From positions 6,707,001 to 6,771,000 of the forward strand of contig JAUKNK010000320.1 of assembly GCA_030765055.1 (NCBI GenBank): a DNA stretch of 64,000 bases. Direction: 5' to 3'. Numbering within the stretch: position 1 is the first letter of the stretch; every line of letters starts with the position of its first letter. A model generated the notes under the pieces. It did not search any database. It was not told where the DNA came from and saw nothing but the letters and a program-made list of their open reading frames with translations. The DNA comes from Mantis religiosa. Lineage: Eukaryota > Arthropoda > Insecta > Mantodea > Mantidae. This document shows positions 18,920 through 29,775 of the stretch, piece by piece. The position numbers and the translations under genes are program-made.

Positions 18920-19742
18920 CTTATACTTCATCAATGTGGAATAGATTTATATTTTCTCGTACCTCGATGTGGGAATGGAATTTAACCTTTTCTTAACCTT
19001 TACATCGCTCTTGGATACAATAGCTCAAGGAGAGATTCTGCATAGGGAACACCCCTTACCAGAATGTCTTATTACATTTATTTTCATAAATCTCTCCCAG
19101 TAAACATACCTAATCATTCTCTCGATATTATTTTATCTAAAGAATAACGATACTACATCATATATCATACACTAAACGTAATAGATATCAAACCCTACAC
19201 TCGATATTCATACATGAGAGTTCAAGCACAGACATCGAAGCACTGAACGTAATAGATATCAAACCCTAGACTCGATATTCATACATGAGAGTTCAAGCAC
19301 AGTCATCGAAGAATTACTATCAATACATTTAATTCAAACATCCCCGGAACCCCCGTTACCCACCCCGCCCCATCACAATATCGAACCTTAGACTTCGATA
19401 TTCATACATGAGAGTTCAAGCACACACACACACATCGAAAAGAATTCACATTTAATTCAAACATCCCCGGAACCCCCCCCCCCCGTTACCCATCCCACCC
19501 ATCACACATTACACATCACACACACACACACACACACAATCATCATCATCATCCCAACCCTCAAAAACATCTCACTGCACAGGGGAGAACGGCACTACGC
19601 CAACACTCCCCTTCTTTTACAACTCGATTTTCATATAGGAGAGTTCTAAATCAATGAGCATTCTACATCACTCATATATTAACACAGAGGAGAGTTCAAC
19701 ATCTTATCTACACTGTGCTGATTCTCTCAATTCTATACTACT
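18920..19742 (-). repeat. Right terminal inverted repeat of the Polinton
   Basis: Inverted copy of 3333-4173. The homopolymer is shorter here (12 C against 22 G on the left) and the CA/ATC microsatellite is shorter, but the unique parts are nearly identical. The outer end is CTATACTACT followed by the CATTAC duplication. Confidence 0.95.
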
Positions 19743-19748
19743 CATTAC

Positions 19749-21000
19749 TATTCCCTGCCAAATGCATGTAAGCCAATTTTGATAATGTGGCACTGAAAAT
19801 GTTTGAAGCTGTTGATTTGTCGATTACTTTAAGCATACTAATACTTATATTCTGGTGTAGGAAATTTTTTGAGGACATGTAGTGTATTTCAAAAATACCC
19901 ATAATTTTTTGCTTAAGTTAAATTGAATTTTATTTTCAAAATACGTTTAGATACTCAAGTGATAGGTTCTTTTTTCACAGAAACAAAACATTTCCAATGT
20001 CATCTAAACTTCTTCATCCTTGTTGCAGATATTTGGATATAAATTTGCAGAAATTATTACCTACTTATTTTATTATAAGTACGAGGGTAATGTGGGAATA
20101 TAGTATTCTTTAAGCGATAGTTAAATCTGATCAGATACACTGACAGCTAATATAATTCCTTCTAAATCCCGTTCTCTTTGCGTGAATAAGAGATAAAAAA
20201 CAATTAACTCCCATTTGAGAAAAGCATAAGTATTTGAAAATTCAAATAAATAATGAATATATGTATGTGATATTCACTCTACAAAGAATGTGCTTACATT
20301 CACACTTTACAGCTGTTCTCATGTACTTGTACTATGAAGATAATATAGTTCGGTCTGCAAATTGTGCATTTTCCGGATAAAAGAAGCTACTTTGTCTTGG
20401 AAACTGCACCTATGTCGGCAGGATGCAAAGAAAGCACAAAATCTTAATTTTGTCAAAATTCATACATAACATAGCAGCATACTTAATATGATATTTCCAG
20501 CGAGTACTGACAGTAAGGAGCAGCCCAATGGTTCCCAATGGTTTTCCTATGGTCATTAGAATAAGAGAAAATATCTTTCCAAGTGCCTATGTTGTGGGAA
20601 GTTTGTTAAAAGTCTCGGTTTCGCAGCTTTGGAATATGCTGAACGTAATTATTGTACAACTGAAATTTCACTTCTTTTTTTAAATTCAGTGAGTCCCAAA
20701 GTATGATGTATGTCAGTTTAAATGCTCATATCTTATTTTTACAATACTTTCCCCACTTGCCATATTTAGCAGAGAAAATAAAAAAGCATTATAGTAAAAT
20801 GTTCTGTGTTAATTATAATTGAATACATCTGATAAATCGGTGTCTGTCCACTGTTGCTGGCAGGCTTATGTTCAGCGTGAATGTACCCGTTTTTATCGCA
20901 AAAAAGGATTGCTCTTGAATATGTTGTTTTGAGGGATCATTTTTTATTTTAGATTAGACCATAGATAAATGAAGCTTGTTGCTTCTCAGGATACGAGTCT
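19749..21000. other. Intergenic, no gene seen
   Basis: AT-rich host flank of the Polinton. No ORF above noise and no repeat matched elsewhere in the window. Confidence 0.5.
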
Positions 21001-21060
21001 CAGTCCACTCTGGTATATGAAAGTATTCTAATTTAATTGATGATTGGTATAAGTTAGAGG

Positions 21061-22140
21061 TCAATCAGCTTTAGACGGTTTTATGTGGAGCCTCAACTGA
21101 GCCTGGTGCTTAGTTTCACTCTCCACGTATCGAAGAGATGAGGCTTCGTGAAGTAATCTCAGAGTAAAGGAACAGCTAGTGGAGTAGATGGACTTAAATT
21201 CTCTGTTCTCTGCCATGTTTACCATTAAAATCAACTGTGCGCAGCCATGGACCAGATATATAACATGAGGAAAACCGTAAGTGCTTGAAGAGGTGCGAAT
21301 TAAGGCAGTCATCCCGGACCTCAGCATGGGCTACAGCTCTTACCAGCTGTATCTGCGTCGAGGTCCCTCATGTGATGCGGAGTTACCCTTATCCAATTTC
21401 ACAATAAGGTAGGTGATTGAATTTCTCCATTCATTCCGTAGGCCCTAAATTGGAATTTTGGTCAACTAGCAGGAGTGTGGCGTTTCGTGTGTAGAACGGC
21501 GTGGCTGTACTCCGGATAAAAGGACTTGAGCAAACGCCAACACCACTCTTTTATAAGGCAGAGGTGTCTCTGTATGGAACTGAAGGCTCCGAGAAAGTGT
21601 TTTACTGTGTAGAACAGGAGTACATTTCTGACGCTCGGCTGAGTTGAGAAATCTGCCATGAAGATGCTGAAAAGTGTTGGGTATAACAGAGCTTTTGGTG
21701 GCTCCGACTCTTTCTGATGATGATAATCGAATGTCGCTTTAAAGATGCGCTGATGTAGGAAGTTGTATAATAACTACCTGAGTTGAGTGTCTCAGCTGGA
21801 AGACATTGTACAGGAGACCCGCGTGCCAGGGCGTTGAGAAGGCCTCCACGTCCAGAGACTCCGCAACAGTGAAGGCACAGGGAGGCAGCGTCCGTCACTT
21901 GCAGCAGCTGCTGGGTTGTAGCATGCCCAGGACAAAATCCAAACTGGTGGTCAGGAATGGCTTGAATTTTGCCCAAGAGTGGGGACAAGCGGTTTAGAAA
22001 CAACCTCTCGAGCACTTTTGAGAGGGTCGAAAAGAGGGCGATGGAAGGGTGTATCGGGTCTTTTCCGTGCTTCAAAATGCAGATCACCCCGTTTCCCTCC
22101 ACTTTCGTGAGAAGTACCCGAGGACGAAAATGTTAGACAC
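21061..22140 (-). pseudogene. Decayed Jockey-like LINE reverse transcriptase
   Basis: The minus-strand frame at 21602-22102 begins with the RT0-RT1 pattern: VICILKHGKDP, then LFSTLSKVLERLFLNRLSPL and IPDHQFGFCPGHATTQQLLQ. These match the P-x-K-x-GK, S-x-LSK-x-ER and QFGFR-x-x-H-x-T blocks of Jockey-type LINEs. The following frames shift several times, and the polymerase FADD box is not recognisable. Remaining small frames down to 21061 are probably more 3' parts of the same copy. It has higher GC content than the flanks. The element is truncated at both ends and long dead. Confidence 0.7.
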
Positions 22141-22159
22141 CCTTGCCAGGAAGAGCAGC

Positions 22160-23920
22160 GTATTAAAGGGAAGGTAGCAGGGCATGAGTCTGCTAGGACC
22201 CGTGAACCTTTAAGTTTGAAAAGCTAGATTACGCCTTGGAAGTTTAACTTGATTTCGATAATTACATATGAAGGTCACTGGAGACTTTAGTGAGAAGATG
22301 CAATGATAAAAATTAGGATTATTTTAAGTAAAAGTGATATGGAGCTGTGAAAGATTCCGACGCATCTATATAAATAGTGTCTAGTAACCTACATGTGTAT
22401 TAAACTTCTTATTGAGTTTATACAGCTTTAGTTTCTTTTACTTATCTCAGAAGCACAAAAATGCCTGCCCTGCCATCTCCAGAGACACAGAATAGAGTTA
22501 TACAACGGAAGAAGATACAAGAATAAGAGTTGCCTTTTTAATTGTTGCATTGCTTTAGCAGCTTGGCAGTTTTGTGTTTTCCTATGTGACTAACAATATT
22601 ACAAAAAGTGGCCAATACGGCTTCCGGATTGCTGTCACTGACGTAATATTTTCCGGTTTTCAGCGAGTTCACTATCAAGTGCCTGTAAAGTTCTAATATT
22701 AATGTCATTGTGAGCAAAACATGACGCCTATCTGTGATTGGAAGTAACTGATTGTGAATAACTATTTGTTATAAAAGATAAGAAAGTGTGATTTAAGTAC
22801 AATGTGGTGTAATATTTATTTATTAATACTGGATTCCTTAAGGGTTTTAACTACATACAACATATAAGGGAAATCTATTCAATTCGGATTTCTAACAATG
22901 ATAAAAATCTTAATATTTTATATGACACGGTATATTGTAGTAAGTCATATATAGATAGTAATTGATGAAATTGAAATTATTTCAGGTAAAATTCTTAAAA
23001 GGGCTACCAAAAGTCAATCAAATCTAAGTTTTGTCATAACTTCCACCATGGCGAAGAGGGGGTTGCATCCCAAAAATCAGCCGTTGAGCAGCATTTCATG
23101 TACCAAGTGGTACATACTATAACAACTTTACTGTGAAAGATGGCAGTGTGTATTAACATCCTACATTTTAAAAGCTAAAAGTAATGTTTTCTAAATTAAT
23201 TTTCCTTTTGCATATATCAACATAAAATGTAGCCCGAAATATGTAAATCTTGAATAAGAAAATGTTTAGCTTAGGTGCTACTGAAAAATAATTATCATTA
23301 AGGTATAAGCTTTCCTCCAGTTTTAATAAAGCACATTCAAATTAGTAATAAAGTAGACATAATAGCATTTATTTGATTTCGTCACTGGGTATAAGCTACG
23401 CATGAAAGATCTGGACCGAAAGAACTTGGAACCATGGAAGAGGTACTGAACTACTATATCAGAAGAAAATTTGCTGAAATTGCTCTAGTGAAATGTCAAT
23501 TGTAAAATTTTTAGATTTGCCAAAGCCAAAGTCAAGAAGTCAGTGCGGTTAACCTTAATATATTTTCAAACAAAATTTAGCACAAATTAGGTTAACATTC
23601 ACTGTGCACTCGGAAACACGCATAAACTTTGACTGTCAACAACAAGGCAAACAGCAAAACAGGTGAAATTGCAATCATGCATTAGAAACACGTGTTTTAA
23701 GAAGATAAGAGTTTGGAAAATCGGATGTATAAGGCCAGTGAAATTAAAACTTTCCGGTTAGCTTATCATGACATCTTATACTGCACTGAACAGTTTGTGT
23801 TTCAGATTTGTGTTTTGATACACGAGAAGGAAAACCTAAGGCTGTTATTTTCACCAAGTATAATTTTACTTCATGAAGCAAGTACCTTCCTTCGCTTCCT
23901 ACTTGATTAGAATACCAGTA
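22160..23920. other. Intergenic, no gene seen
   Basis: No ORF with recognisable motifs; AT-rich. A 65-codon frame at 23713-23910 lacks support. Confidence 0.5.
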
Positions 23921-23924
23921 TGGA

Positions 23925-24020
23925 GAAATTGTTAATATATAAATATGAGTAGCTGGCATGCTTAATTTGTAAGACTACTCACTCAGACTGATCCATGTTC
24001 ACCATTTCCTCCAAAAGTAC
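23925..24020 (-). repeat. About 100-bp repeat, left arm of inverted pair
   Basis: Read on the minus strand this segment (CTTTTGGAGGAAATGGTGAA ... AAGCATGCCAGCTACTCA) is about 85 percent identical to the plus strand at 29680-29775. The pair flanks the LINE in opposite orientation. It may be an end of a Penelope-like copy. Confidence 0.7.
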
Positions 24021-24490
24021 TTTTCGGTCTTTGCTTCAGACCATCTTCAGTGGGTTCTGCTCCATCTACTGTCGGAGGACGTCCATCTGACTCTCCAAGA
24101 AAGTTAGGACTCCTCCCATTGAAGATCTCTTGATTTTTAATGCCAACTTTTGGAACTGGAACATTGGGGCTGGCCACACATGATTGGTTGTCACTTGTGA
24201 TATTAACAGGTTGGTCTTGCTTCGTCTCTGGATGTGAAGAAGTTAAACTGTTGGATGTTTGTTGTGGCAAATATACTACCTCTTCTATCTCAGTTTCTGG
24301 AACAGTATCCTGATTACCAGTTGTCTGTTGAAGTAGATGTACTTTCTCTTCCATATGCTTCATGGGTAACCTAGATTGGTTGAAATCTGGGTTAAATTTA
24401 ACTTGATCTATATTATTCATAGTAGTGGGTTGAGCTACATCGGTGTTGGTTTGATTGACTTGTTTAATAAATTGTACAACACTATTCAAG

Positions 24491-25474
24491 ATGGCAGCAG
24501 CAACAGGTGCTAAAATTTGTGCTCCATGTGGAAAACAAGTAAAAAGTTCGCAAATGAGAATGGAGTGTAATGGGGAGTGCATGAGATGGTTCCATGCTAC
24601 ATGTGTAAAAGTTTCAAAAGAAAAATATAAAGAACTATCAGGGAATGGTGACGCAAACTGGATGTGTGAGAGAGAGGACTGCTTGCCGCAACCTAACCTA
24701 CAAATACTGCAGTCATCAATAGCGGAGCTAACAACTAAAATAGAGTTCACGGTGCAGGAATTAAGAAAAGAAAATGAAGAAGTGAAGAAAGCAGCTTCAT
24801 TCATGAATGAGTGCTTTGAAGCGTTGAAACTCAAAATTAGTGATTTAAACATCAAGATGGAGCAAAACATAAGATCGATCTATGATACTAAGATAGATGC
24901 GATGGAAAATGACATCGAGGATGTAAAACAATATCAGCGAAAGAATAACCTAATTATCAGTGGCATACCACAAGTGGAAAGGGAAGATGTATTTGATACT
25001 GTTATACAATTTGCAAATGCCTTAGATGTCCATTTGACGTACAATGACATCGATGCAGCGCACAGACTTCCCTCCAGAAAACATGAAGTAAGTACCAATC
25101 TAAGGAATCCGCCTATACTGGTTCGCTTTACGTGCCATTGGAAGAACGAAGAAATAGTCCAAGCCAGAATAACAAAAAGACGAGTATCCACTGAAGATAT
25201 GGGATTACCTGGACCCCCTCAACTAATTTTCGTCAATGATCACCTGACGGCTCTCAACGATGGCATAGCAAAAAGAACAAGGGATTTAAGGAGAGAAGGG
25301 AAGATAGTAGGAGCGTGGACCAGGGATGGCAAAATCTTCATACGAGAAAAACAGTTTGGACCTTCAATAAGGATCATGGGGAAGAATCACCTTCTGGCAT
25401 ATGAAAATAAGATAACCTCAAATAATACAAAAACCACAGCAGCAGTGCAGAACGAAACAAGAGAAGCTCAGTGA
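24491..25474 (+). CDS. LINE ORF1 protein (PHD-like finger, coiled coil, RRM/CTD)
   Basis: 327 residues from the ATG at 24491 (CAAGATGG context), chosen over an upstream non-ATG frame extension. The N-terminus has a PHD-type zinc finger (ICAPCGKQ...MECNGECMRWFHATC... WMCEREDC, about residues 9-63). A helical coiled-coil region follows to about 160. The C-terminal half is the L1-ORF1p-like RRM plus CTD block: RKNNLIISGIP, DIDAAHRLPSR, PILVRFTCHWKNEE, then LIFVNDHLT and KIVGAWTRDGKIFI. It would coat the LINE RNA as a trimer. The frame is intact, which shows a fairly young copy. ORF2 begins 54 bp downstream. Confidence 0.88.
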   Translation: MAAATGAKICAPCGKQVKSSQMRMECNGECMRWFHATCVKVSKEKYKELSGNGDANWMCEREDCLPQPNLQILQSSIAELTTKIEFTVQELRKENEEVKKAASFMNECFEALKLKISDLNIKMEQNIRSIYDTKIDAMENDIEDVKQYQRKNNLIISGIPQVEREDVFDTVIQFANALDVHLTYNDIDAAHRLPSRKHEVSTNLRNPPILVRFTCHWKNEEIVQARITKRRVSTEDMGLPGPPQLIFVNDHLTALNDGIAKRTRDLRREGKIVGAWTRDGKIFIREKQFGPSIRIMGKNHLLAYENKITSNNTKTTAAVQNETREAQ

Positions 25475-25528
25475 AGTGCAGTGTCTTAGGTTTCTATTTT
25501 GTGATGAAGTGCAATATTTGTTCCTTTC

Positions 25529-28500
25529 ATGTGTGATTGTGATAACATTATAGGTGAGTTCAAATATGATTCTGTAGATGATTATTTAAACATTACAAGA
25601 TCTCAACCGAGCCCACAGGTAAGAATTGTGTACCTGAATGCTAGGTCTATTGTAAACAAATTAGACGATATTGAGCTTCTTGTGGCAACAATAACTAAAG
25701 TAGATGTAATTGTCATAGCGGAAAACTGGCTCAGGGAAAACATAATTAACTTTTTTAATATAAAAATTTTTTATGCACATCATGTTATAAGGAAAATGAC
25801 AGGAGGTGGAATTTCAGTGTATATTAGAGATGTATGGAAAACGTCTGTACAAAACATAGTAAACAGTGACCACAGTATCCTACACATAAACCTGAAAAGG
25901 GATCTAATAACACTCGATATCATTGCAGTTTATAATCCTAATGATCAAAATACTGGCAACTTTCTCACTGATATGGAAACTGTACTGTGTAGGAAGCTTG
26001 CAAAATCAGCCATGATCATAGGCGATGTAAATATTAATTACCTCACTCAGAGTAAAAGTCTTGATAACTATAATACACTAATTAAAAGTTTCAATTTTAT
26101 ACAAGGTAATAAAATATATCCAACAAGAATAGGCAAAAGCTCAGCTACACTAATTGACCATGTACTTATCAATAACAATGATACCCCAATATCTATATCT
26201 AACATAATGCATGATATCAGTGACCATAACATACTTATAATCGACATAAAAGAACATCTTTGCAAGGCCCTTCATGATAAGTATATCAATTACAGAATGT
26301 CAGTTCAAGAATTTAACACTATAAATCATAATAAACTTTCCTTATTTATACAAAATACTGGATTTAACTGTGTCACAAATGACTCTAATGAATATTATAA
26401 CTCATTATTGCAGTTTATAAAGGAAGGGGCTTCAGTCTGCTCCTACAGGTGCCGAAAGGTTGTGTCAAATAAACTGACACATAAACCATGGGTTAATAGT
26501 AACTTTTTGGCTCTAGTTAAAAAGAAAAACTTATTGTATAGCAAAACAAAATGCAAATTTCCCTCTCCGATAGCAATTGAACTGTACAAAAAGTGTGCAA
26601 ATGAAGTAACTAAAATGAAAAGGGAACTTCAAGAAGCATATTACTCAAATAAACTGAATAACTCCTATGATCCAAAAAAGGTATGGATGACAATAAATGG
26701 AATCTTAAGAAATAAAACCCCAGTACATTCCAATCAAATAGAAACAATAATGGTAGGTAATCAAAAAATAGTAAATCAATTAGAAATATGTGAATCTTTT
26801 AACCAATACTTTGTAAATATAGCTGATCAGTTAGTGAAGATATGTATAACTACACAATATACTCCACCACCTTATAGTTCAGTACCAAATAGTCTTTTTC
26901 TATATCCAACAGATAATAATGAGGTTCTAAAAATGATAGCAACAATAAAAAACAAAGGTAATAAAACAGATAATATTTTATCAAATGAATTGTTAACAAA
27001 GTGCAAGTACAGTTTGGTTCCACACATTGTAACCTTTATTAATTTATCACTTAGTTCAGGTTCAGTACCTGATGGTTGTAAAATCACACGAGTTGTCCCA
27101 ATTTATAAGACAGGTGATAGAGTAATTATGGATAATTACAGACCAATAAGTATTATTCCTGTATTTGCCAAAATTCTGGAAAAAGTAGTAAAAATTAGGT
27201 TGTTACAGCATCTAGAAAAACACAACTTTTTTCACAATCATCAGTATGGATTTATTAACAAATCTAGTACTCTTGCTGCCACGGTAGATATTGTGACTTT
27301 GTGGGTTCGTGAAATGAAAAGTCCAATTACACCACTCAACAGTGTTCTTTATTTCCACCGACTTACAGTTTAACACTTGCCAATTACACAAAATTACTTG
27401 CTGCACACAATTACAATTTACCAGTTCGTCCGTTACAACTTCACTTGTACTCGCGATTACATAAACTCCGGTACACCTTCACAGTTACGTACAGTCTTCC
27501 GTTGCACAATCTTCTCGTACATTAACACGTCACTGACTAACATTGCCTTCTTACACCAAGAACTGTCCTCACTCACACACACTAACCAACTGATTGACCA
27601 ACAACTCAACTCCATCTGTCTGTAACCTTCTTTATATAGGAATATCGCCAGTTTCTAGTGACCAGGAGAATGTACCAGATTACGTAATTTCTGGAACCAG
27701 GTGGACAGAAACAGACGGCACACTGATGTTTTTCCTCCCAACCACTGCCTGTCACCACTACAAGACAAACGAGGGGGAGGTGTGGCTAACGCGGTCCTCC
27801 CCCTGCCTTCCGTTCCCAGCTGGTTCACAGGGTGTTCCAGCGCTCCCGTTACAATATTATCGTACCTATTCAAAGAGCTCTGGATAGAAATCGTTTAGCT
27901 GCTGGTTTATTTATTTACCTAAAAAAGGCTTTTGACACTGTAGATCATACTTTATTACTAAATAAACTTGAGCATGCCTGTGTAAGAGGACTTCCTCTCA
28001 ACTGGTTTCCGAATTATCTCAGTAATAGGAAACAATTTGTAAATATGAACAACATTTCCAGTTCTCTATCAGTAATTCATCATGGTGTTTCACAAGGTTC
28101 TGTATTAGGTCCTATATTATTCCTAATTTTTATAAATTACATAGGATGTTTAAGACTAAAAGGTAAATTGACTATGTTTGCTGATGATATGTGTTTGTTA
28201 TATATAGATAACTCTGAGCACCAGCTAATATATGACATACAGCAAGACCTGAATGCATTGAATAGCTGGTTTAAGGGCAATAAGTTAACATTAAATGTCT
28301 GTAAAACAAAATATATGTTATTTCATAAAAGATCATACGTACCAGTAGTAAATAACAAGATACATGTTGATAACGCAGTGATTGAAAGAGTAACAAAAAT
28401 CACATATCTAGGTTTGATTCTAGACAGTACGCTCACATGGAAGGACCATATCATGCATGTAAAAAATAAGATTCTTCCTGTGTTAGCTGTAATTCACAGG

Positions 28501-29013
28501 CTGAAATTCAAAGGATTCAGTGTAAATCATTTACGAAGTATCTACCATGCTTTAATTCAATCTCATTTGGATTACTTAAACATCTTATGGGGTAACTCTG
28601 TTAAATATTTAATTCATGACCTCGAAGTTCTTCAAAATCGTGCCTTGAAAATAATCTACAATCTACCCTTTAGAACAAACACAAAAACACTCTACCATGT
28701 AACTAACATTTTACCATTACAACTAAACATAGAGTTGTCCTTGCTAATATATCTCCACAAAATAAAAAATAATCTTCTAAAGTCCAATCTAACATTTGAA
28801 AGCTCCTCACATATATATATATATAATACAAGAAATAAAGGAAACTTAACAAAACCAACAGTGAACACTTCTACTTATGGCCTGAACAGCTTAACCTCAC
28901 ATGTTATCAACTTATATAATGCACTGCCACTGGAACTGAAAGGCTGCAGGAACATAAAAGGTTTTAAAAGGAAAGTTGCTGAAAATTTACTGAGGGCATA
29001 TATTGATAGCTGA
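25529..29013 (+). pseudogene. LINE ORF2 (endonuclease-RT, CR1/Jockey group) split by a solo LTR
   Basis: The APE-type endonuclease shows VYLNARSIVNKLDDI, AENWLRE, GDVNINYL, DHVLINNN and SDHNILIIDI. The RT starts at DNYRPISIIPVFAKILEK near 27130 and continues after the insertion with LKKAFDTVDHTLL, GVSQGSVLGPILF and FADDMCLLY. The C-terminus ends in KGFKRKVAENLL. Leaving out the 562-bp LTR and one 4-bp duplication, the frame has 973 codons with no other stop. Besides the insertion, motif A reads FIYLKKAFD with Tyr where the catalytic Asp is expected, a second disabling change. The 3' end has an AT-rich tail of TAAA repeats near 29340. The clade is judged from the EN plus RT layout without RNase H; CR1 or a close relative is most likely. 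Confidence 0.88.
27292..27853 (-). mobile_element. Gypsy-type solo LTR inserted in LINE ORF2
   Basis: 562 bp flanked by ATAT at 27288-27291 and 27854-27857. On the minus strand it begins TGTAACGGGAGC and ends CAAAGTCACA, the TG...CA ends of an LTR. It has a TATA box (CTATATAAAG, about 27632) and an AATAAA signal (about 27346), the order expected in an LTR read leftward. There is no internal gag-pol, so it is a solo LTR left by recombination. It shares its end and TATA/AATAAA layout with 45787-46436. Confidence 0.85.
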
Positions 29014-29340
29014 TAAAGTGTTACACATTTATAGCTGGTTTGAAAGCTGAACTGTTTAAAAATTAATATGGATTAATGTCCCATAGAATATGTAGCTTCT
29101 ATTTTTCTGTTAAGTTCTTTGTTACTATTATTTCTTGAGTTATAGTGAATGTCTGTATCTTTGTATGTTTCATATATGTTATTCTTGTACGGTAATTCAT
29201 TCCTACTCTAAAAATGTAATATAAGTATTGTCAAGGGCTGTTTGCCATCATTTTATATATTTTTGTACTGTTCTCTAGCATGAGCTATGGCTCTGGGAAC
29301 CTTTTCAGATAACAATAAATAAAAAATAAATAAATAAAAT
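29014..29340 (+). other. LINE 3' UTR and tail
   Basis: Non-coding stretch after ORF2 ending in AACAATAAATAAAAAATAAA-type A-rich repeats. Target duplications could not be identified, so the 5' boundary of the LINE (before 24491) is undefined. Confidence 0.6.
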
Positions 29341-29454
29341 ATTCAATGCTGGTATACAAAATTCAAAATATTTTCTTTTTCAGTATTTAGAATATAATTT
29401 TTCCCAAATATCCAGTTCATTAACAGCTTGTACATGTTTTAATAGTTGTATGCT

Positions 29455-29673
29455 TTAACCAATTTCATGGTTGCATTTCCAGAAGTGATTAGCAACTGCC
29501 GATTTTGCTATTTGTTTAAGTTTTATATTTCTCAAGTGTTCCATTTGACGAGTTTTAAGACTTCTCTTACATGGTATTTTGTATACTCCAGATAATTTTA
29601 ATTTATCGATGATATTACTTAAAGGTTTCTTAAGTAAATTCTTGAGACTGAAGTTATTTTTAGAGCCAAGCAA
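29455..29673 (-). pseudogene. Penelope-like element endonuclease fragment
   Basis: 72-residue minus-strand frame with LSGVYKIPC, RSLKTRQMEHLRNI and AKSAVANHFWKCNHEI. This is the GIY-YIG endonuclease of Penelope-like elements, but the segment with the second Cys and the YIG tripeptide is deleted between KIPC and RSLKTR. The Arg and the HFWKCNH region are kept. No RT domain is found upstream within reach, so it is a short dead fragment. Confidence 0.7.
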
Positions 29674-29679
29674 AACCGA

Positions 29680-29775
29680 AACGCGCTTTTGGAGGAAATT
29701 GTGAACATCGACCAGTCTGAGTAAGTAATCTTAAAAATTAAGCATGCCAGCTACTCACATTTATATAAAACATAG
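29680..29775 (+). repeat. About 100-bp repeat, right arm of inverted pair
   Basis: Inverted copy of 23925-24020 (CTTTTGGAGGAAATTGTGAA ... AAGCATGCCAGCTACTCA). It abuts the Penelope endonuclease fragment but in the opposite sense. Confidence 0.7.

Larger units (their letters stand above)
3333..19742. mobile_element. Complete Polinton/Maverick (adintovirus-like) element
   Basis: Self-synthesising DNA transposon or integrated virus, 16,410 bp. It is flanked by a perfect 6-bp target duplication, CATTAC, at 3327-3332 and 19743-19748. Its ends are AGTAGTATAG... and ...CTATACTACT, matching the AG...CT ends and 6-bp duplications known for Polintons. Inside are the hallmark genes: family B polymerase, DDE integrase, packaging ATPase, adenain-type protease, and major and minor capsid proteins. 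Extra genes include a PLA2/core protein, a fibre-like protein and a DUF8207-like protein. Blocks are arranged as convergent and divergent units. The major and minor capsid genes make it virus-like and not merely a transposon. polB carries two inactivating-looking lesions. Confidence 0.97.

Noticed and set aside
18036..18944. Short ORFs near the right Polinton TIR
   Set aside because: Low-complexity and hydrophobic frames over direct repeats; no match to known Polinton genes.
23983..24870. 295-residue minus-strand frame
   Set aside because: Its first half is antisense to LINE ORF1; the second half has low-complexity Pro/Thr/Gln content and ends in the flanking repeat. No family recognised, so not called a gene.
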